From: Deferribacteraceae bacterium UBA1873
GTDB taxonomy: Bacteria > Chrysiogenota > Deferribacteres > Deferribacterales > Flexistipitaceae
Direction: 5' to 3'
Assembly: GCA_002338145.1 (NCBI GenBank)
Contig: DDHP01000043.1
Coordinates: 1-24,795, forward strand
Length of the DNA stretch: 24,795 bases
Both the position numbers and the translations under genes were made by a program. The notes under the pieces were generated by a model that was not told the origin of the DNA, did not search any database, and worked only from the letters and a program-made list of their open reading frames with translations. Position 1 is the first letter of the stretch. Each line of letters starts with the position of its first letter. Of this stretch, positions 21,883 to 24,795 are shown in pieces.

Positions 21883-22422
21883 ATGAAGAGTGTTTTAATA
21901 AATGCGAGTCCCAGAGCGGAAGGCAATTCATCTTTTGTGATAGATTCTTTAAAAGAAGCTTTTGCCGGCGGTGTTAAGACAGTTAAAATAAATGAGCTGA
22001 ACTTTGCTGGTTGCCAGGGATGTAAAAAATGCAGGCAGCATGATGATTTCTGCGTTTTGAATGATGATATGAATAATCTTTATACTGATATGAGGGATGC
22101 CGATATCATTGCGGTGGTTTCGCCCAATTACTACGGTTTTGTAACGGGGCATCTGAAACTGTTTATGGACAGATGGTACTGTATGAAGGATAAAAGAGGT
22201 ATTTCTAGGTTCAAGGATAATGCAAAAGTGTTTTTTGTGTTAACTCAAGGATCGCCAGATAGAAATCACGGGGAAACTGCAGACAAATGGATGAAACGTG
22301 TTTCAGAAGCTTTCGGGATGAAGTATTTTAGCTATATTATCCCTGGCTGCAATGCTGATACCAGAGACATGGTAAAAATGAAAATTGCTGATGTTAAGAT
22401 GCATCTGAAAATGATTTTATAG
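21883..22422 (+). CDS. NADPH-dependent FMN reductase / iron-sulfur flavoprotein-like
   Basis: A 179-aa flavodoxin-fold protein. I chose ATG 21883 over the adjacent GTG because AAGGG lies 7 nt upstream. The FMN phosphate loop is NASPRAEGNSS (7-17). Cysteines C44, C47, C50 and C57 (CQGCKKC...C) match the compact motif of iron-sulfur flavoproteins in anaerobes, although fewer than in full ISF. PNYYGFVTGHLKLFMDRW is the typical mid-domain segment. Possible roles are electron transfer or oxygen/quinone reduction. It lies between the M24 peptidase and mtnA with 8- to 17-bp gaps. Confidence 0.88.
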   Translation: MKSVLINASPRAEGNSSFVIDSLKEAFAGGVKTVKINELNFAGCQGCKKCRQHDDFCVLNDDMNNLYTDMRDADIIAVVSPNYYGFVTGHLKLFMDRWYCMKDKRGISRFKDNAKVFFVLTQGSPDRNHGETADKWMKRVSEAFGMKYFSYIIPGCNADTRDMVKMKIADVKMHLKMIL

Positions 22423-22430
22423 GACATTCC

Positions 22431-23411
22431 ATGATCAGACCGATAATATATGATAATAATATTTTAAAGTTACTTGACCAAAGAAAGCTTCCCTTTGATC
22501 AAAATTATTGTGAGTGTAAGGATTTAGAGGGCGTTGTTGAAGCTATTAAAAAAATGAAAGTCCGAGGAGCACCTGCTATCGGGGTTGCTGCTGCGTTCGG
22601 TTTTTATTTCGGGATAAAAAACGGTATAAGCGCTGATGAGGTTTACAGGATGCTTTTTGATACAAGGCCGACTGCTGTTAATCTCAAGTGGGCGCTTGAC
22701 AGGATGAAAGATTCTTTTGAAAAATATGGAGAACGTTATCTTGAACAAACGGCGATGGAAATTTTTGATGAAGATATTAAGACCAATAAAAAATTGAGCT
22801 CCTACGGGGCGTCGCTTTTTAAAAGCGGGGAAAATATATTGACTCACTGTAATGCCGGTGCTCTCGCTACTGCAGGTTACGGTACTGCACTCGGTGTTAT
22901 TCGGAGTGTTTTTTGTAACACAAAAAATATTCATGTCTATGTAGATGAAACACGCCCTTTCTTTCAGGGAAGCAGACTTACATCGTTTGAGTTGCATGAA
23001 GAAGGAATTGATCATACGGTCATTTGTGATAATATGGCGGGTTTTCTTATGAACAGAGGGATGGTTGATAAAGTGATTGTGGGTGCTGATCGTATAGCTT
23101 GCAACGGAGATACCGCAAATAAAATAGGGACATACCAGCTTGCTGTATTATCCGATTATCACAAAATCCCTTTTTATATTGCTGCGCCGGTTTCCTCCAT
23201 TGATTTTTCCTTAAACAGCGGTGAAGAGATCCCCATTGAATACAGGGATACAAATGAAGTGGCATTTTGCGGAGATAACAGAATTGTCCCTGATGGTATT
23301 GATATTTTAAATCCAGCCTTTGATGTCACTCCGCACCATCTGATTACGGCTTTTATTACTGAAAAGGGTGTTTTTCAGTCTAACGATATAAAAAATATTC
23401 AGAGGAGGTAG
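22431..23411 (+). CDS. mtnA: S-methyl-5-thioribose-1-phosphate isomerase
   Basis: Converts methylthioribose-1-phosphate to methylthioribulose-1-phosphate in methionine salvage, or the 5-deoxyribose equivalent in deoxyadenosine salvage. At 326 aa it has MKVRGAPAIGVAAAFG (42-57), the catalytic Cys140 (ILTHC) and Asp220 (VGAD), corresponding to B. subtilis Cys160 and Asp240, plus DETRPFFQGSRLT (172-184). No other methionine-salvage enzyme is in the window. It is followed after 2 bp by a class II aldolase gene, preceded by GAGGAGG, so the two are translated together. Confidence 0.93.
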   Translation: MIRPIIYDNNILKLLDQRKLPFDQNYCECKDLEGVVEAIKKMKVRGAPAIGVAAAFGFYFGIKNGISADEVYRMLFDTRPTAVNLKWALDRMKDSFEKYGERYLEQTAMEIFDEDIKTNKKLSSYGASLFKSGENILTHCNAGALATAGYGTALGVIRSVFCNTKNIHVYVDETRPFFQGSRLTSFELHEEGIDHTVICDNMAGFLMNRGMVDKVIVGADRIACNGDTANKIGTYQLAVLSDYHKIPFYIAAPVSSIDFSLNSGEEIPIEYRDTNEVAFCGDNRIVPDGIDILNPAFDVTPHHLITAFITEKGVFQSNDIKNIQRR

Positions 23412-23413
23412 CT

Positions 23414-24388
23414 ATGGGTGTCAGCTACAGAGAGCTTGGACTTGTTAATACCAGAGGGATGTTTGCCAATGCATTTAAAGGTGGTTACGCCATTCCGGCT
23501 TACAATTTCAATAATCTGGAACAGCTTCAGGCTATTATACAGGCGTGTGTGGAAACGAAATCTCCTGTTATTTTGCAGGTGTCCAAGGGTGCGAGGGAAT
23601 ATGCAAATGCCACGATGCTAAGATATATGGCTATGGGAGCCACTGAACTTGCCAAAGAGCTTGGCGGTGATATTCCCATCGCTTTACATCTTGACCACGG
23701 CGGTGATTTTGATATTTGCAAATCTTGTGTGGACAACGGTTTCTCTTCCGTGATGATAGACGGTTCTCATCTGAGCTTTGAGGAAAATGTTGAGCTGACC
23801 AAGCGTGTTGTAGATTATGCTCATCAGTTTGATGTTACCGTTGAGGGTGAATTAGGTGTTTTGGCCGGTATTGAGGACGATGTTTCTGCTGAAAAATCCC
23901 ACTATACGAACCCCGAAGAGGTGGAGGATTTTGTTAATAGTACCGGTGTGGATTCTTTGGCAATCTCCATTGGCACTTCCCACGGAGCGTATAAGTTTAA
24001 AGTAGCTCCGGGTGAATCGGTCCCACCCTTGAGGTTTGATATTCTGAAAGAAGTGGAAAAGCGGCTTCCCGGATTTCCCATTGTTTTGCACGGGGCTTCA
24101 TCTGTCATGCAGGAATATGTGGATATTATTAATAAATATGGCGGCAAACTTGAAAATACAGCGGGTGTTCCCGAGGAGCAGCTGAGAAAAGCGGCAAAAA
24201 GTGCAGTCTGCAAAGTAAATATTGACAGTGACGGTCGTTTGGCTTTTACAGCAAAGGTCAGGGAATTTTTGTATAACAATCCTGAAGTGTTTGATCCAAG
24301 GAAATATTTAAAGTCTGCAAGAAGTGCACTGATTGACATGTATAAACATAAAAATATAAATGTTCTGGACAGTGCAGGAAAAGCCTGA
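23414..24388 (+). CDS. fba: Class II fructose-bisphosphate aldolase
   Basis: Zinc-dependent aldolase of glycolysis/gluconeogenesis; 324 aa. The catalytic Asp94 and zinc His95 are in LHLDHGGDFD (91-100). The EGELGVLAGIEDD loop, GTSHGAYKF and VLHGASSV zinc-ligand/phosphate segments are present, and the N-terminal AYNFNNLEQLQA is typical. It resembles the FbaA class IIB layout. GAGGAGG sits 5 nt before the ATG. It is coupled to mtnA (2-bp gap). It ends about 80 bp before the rrn promoter. Confidence 0.94.
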   Translation: MGVSYRELGLVNTRGMFANAFKGGYAIPAYNFNNLEQLQAIIQACVETKSPVILQVSKGAREYANATMLRYMAMGATELAKELGGDIPIALHLDHGGDFDICKSCVDNGFSSVMIDGSHLSFEENVELTKRVVDYAHQFDVTVEGELGVLAGIEDDVSAEKSHYTNPEEVEDFVNSTGVDSLAISIGTSHGAYKFKVAPGESVPPLRFDILKEVEKRLPGFPIVLHGASSVMQEYVDIINKYGGKLENTAGVPEEQLRKAAKSAVCKVNIDSDGRLAFTAKVREFLYNNPEVFDPRKYLKSARSALIDMYKHKNINVLDSAGKA

Positions 24389-24465
24389 GAAGGTGTCAAT
24401 AAAGGGTTTAAAGAAAAGTGACAAAAAGTATTTTGAATTTTTCTTAACTTTTTTCTAAAAAGTAT

Positions 24466-24494
24466 TTGACAAAGGTGTATAGATATACTATAAG
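24466..24494 (+). promoter_or_regulatory. Ribosomal RNA operon promoter
   Basis: TTGACA (24466-24471) and TATAAG (24489-24494) are separated by 17 bp. The upstream A/T-rich block (about 24421-24465, runs of A and T) could act as an UP element. The leader at 24501-24687 has a possible stem (CTGCA 24504-24508 with TGCAG 24558-24562; CTCGC 24515-24519 with GCGAG 24546-24550) and otherwise no gene. Confidence 0.82.
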
Positions 24495-24687
24495 TTTCAT
24501 CCGCTGCAAGGGAGCTCGCAAGGTGTTTTTTTAGTAAGTTTTTAAGCGAGTTAGTGCTGCAGTGTTTCAGTTTTAGAGGAATTATAAATTTAGATAATAA
24601 GATTTTTGTAAGATATAGAATAAGAGATGTTTGAAAACAGAATAGGCCGATCTGTGATGAGAGATATATAAGTTAGTTAAGAGTTTT

Positions 24688-24795
24688 GGATGGAGAGTTT
24701 GATCCTGGCTCAGAACGAACGCTGGCGGCGTGCTTAACACATGCAAGTCAGGGGGAATCCACTCTTCGGGGTGGTAGTACACCGGCGCACGGGTG
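24688..24795 (+). rRNA. rrs: 16S ribosomal RNA, 5' end (partial)
   Basis: AGAGTTTGATCCTGGCTCAG followed by AACGAACGCTGGCGGCGTGC and CACATGCAAGTC is the universal 16S start. Position 1 by analogy with E. coli is about 24688. The gene runs off the window. The V1 loop with GGGGGAATCC, the ACTCTTCGGGGTGG hairpin and the following CCGGCGCACGGGTG suggest Deferribacterota, though this is too short for firm placement. Confidence 0.97.

Noticed and set aside
1..24795. CRISPR arrays
   Set aside because: No regularly spaced identical repeats were seen; the 8068-8130 units are too short and degenerate.

Overview
The window is AT-rich bacterial chromosome. It ends in the first ~108 bases of a 16S rRNA gene whose V1 region, followed by 'accggcgcacgggtg', together with the base composition and gene content, suggests a Deferribacterota-type anaerobe (Flexistipes/Deferribacter-like). 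That placement is an inference from a short 16S stretch. Most of the window is densely packed housekeeping DNA with consensus sigma-70 promoters (TTGACA, 17 bp, TATAAT-like).

Region 1 (1-2930) is accessory DNA. It holds the C-terminal end of a type IIG-like restriction-methylase, a frameshifted DUF3800-like gene remnant, a small inverted-repeat (MITE-like) element, IS-end-like direct repeats, and a complete AbiEi/AbiEii type IV toxin-antitoxin pair with a perfect 13-bp inverted repeat upstream of its start. The island abuts the 3' end of a tRNA-Leu(CAA) gene, a typical integration position.

Region 2 (3075-7983) is one long plus-strand transcription unit: rpmH-rnpA-yidD-yidC-khpB(jag), then a small membrane-anchored YHS-domain protein, a transaldolase/fructose-6-phosphate aldolase and an AI-2E-family permease. 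rpmH is not preceded by dnaA here.

Region 3 (8138-13445) is a minus-strand unit led by a SAM-I riboswitch: metX, a class I methyltransferase, a FetA/FetB-type ABC transporter and a ClC channel with CBS domains. Genes overlap or lie 3 bp apart, so the riboswitch may control all five. Upstream on the same strand, but separate, are a NUDIX hydrolase and a small Sm-like protein.

Region 4 (14643-19224, plus strand) has a 2[4Fe-4S] ferredoxin with its own promoter and terminator, then cysE, nifS/iscS, an unnamed 81-aa protein, nth, an Lrp/AsnC regulator and a GT2 glycosyltransferase.

Region 5 (19297-24388) is a tightly overlapping set: SLOG/TIGR00725 protein, RpoS-like sigma factor, M24 peptidase, iron-sulfur flavoprotein-like oxidoreductase, mtnA and class II fba. 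The rrn promoter, leader and 16S start follow. Methionine/SAM themes recur: SAM riboswitch-metX, cysE and mtnA. The most unusual unit is the SAM-riboswitch operon carrying an ABC transporter and a CBS-ClC channel.
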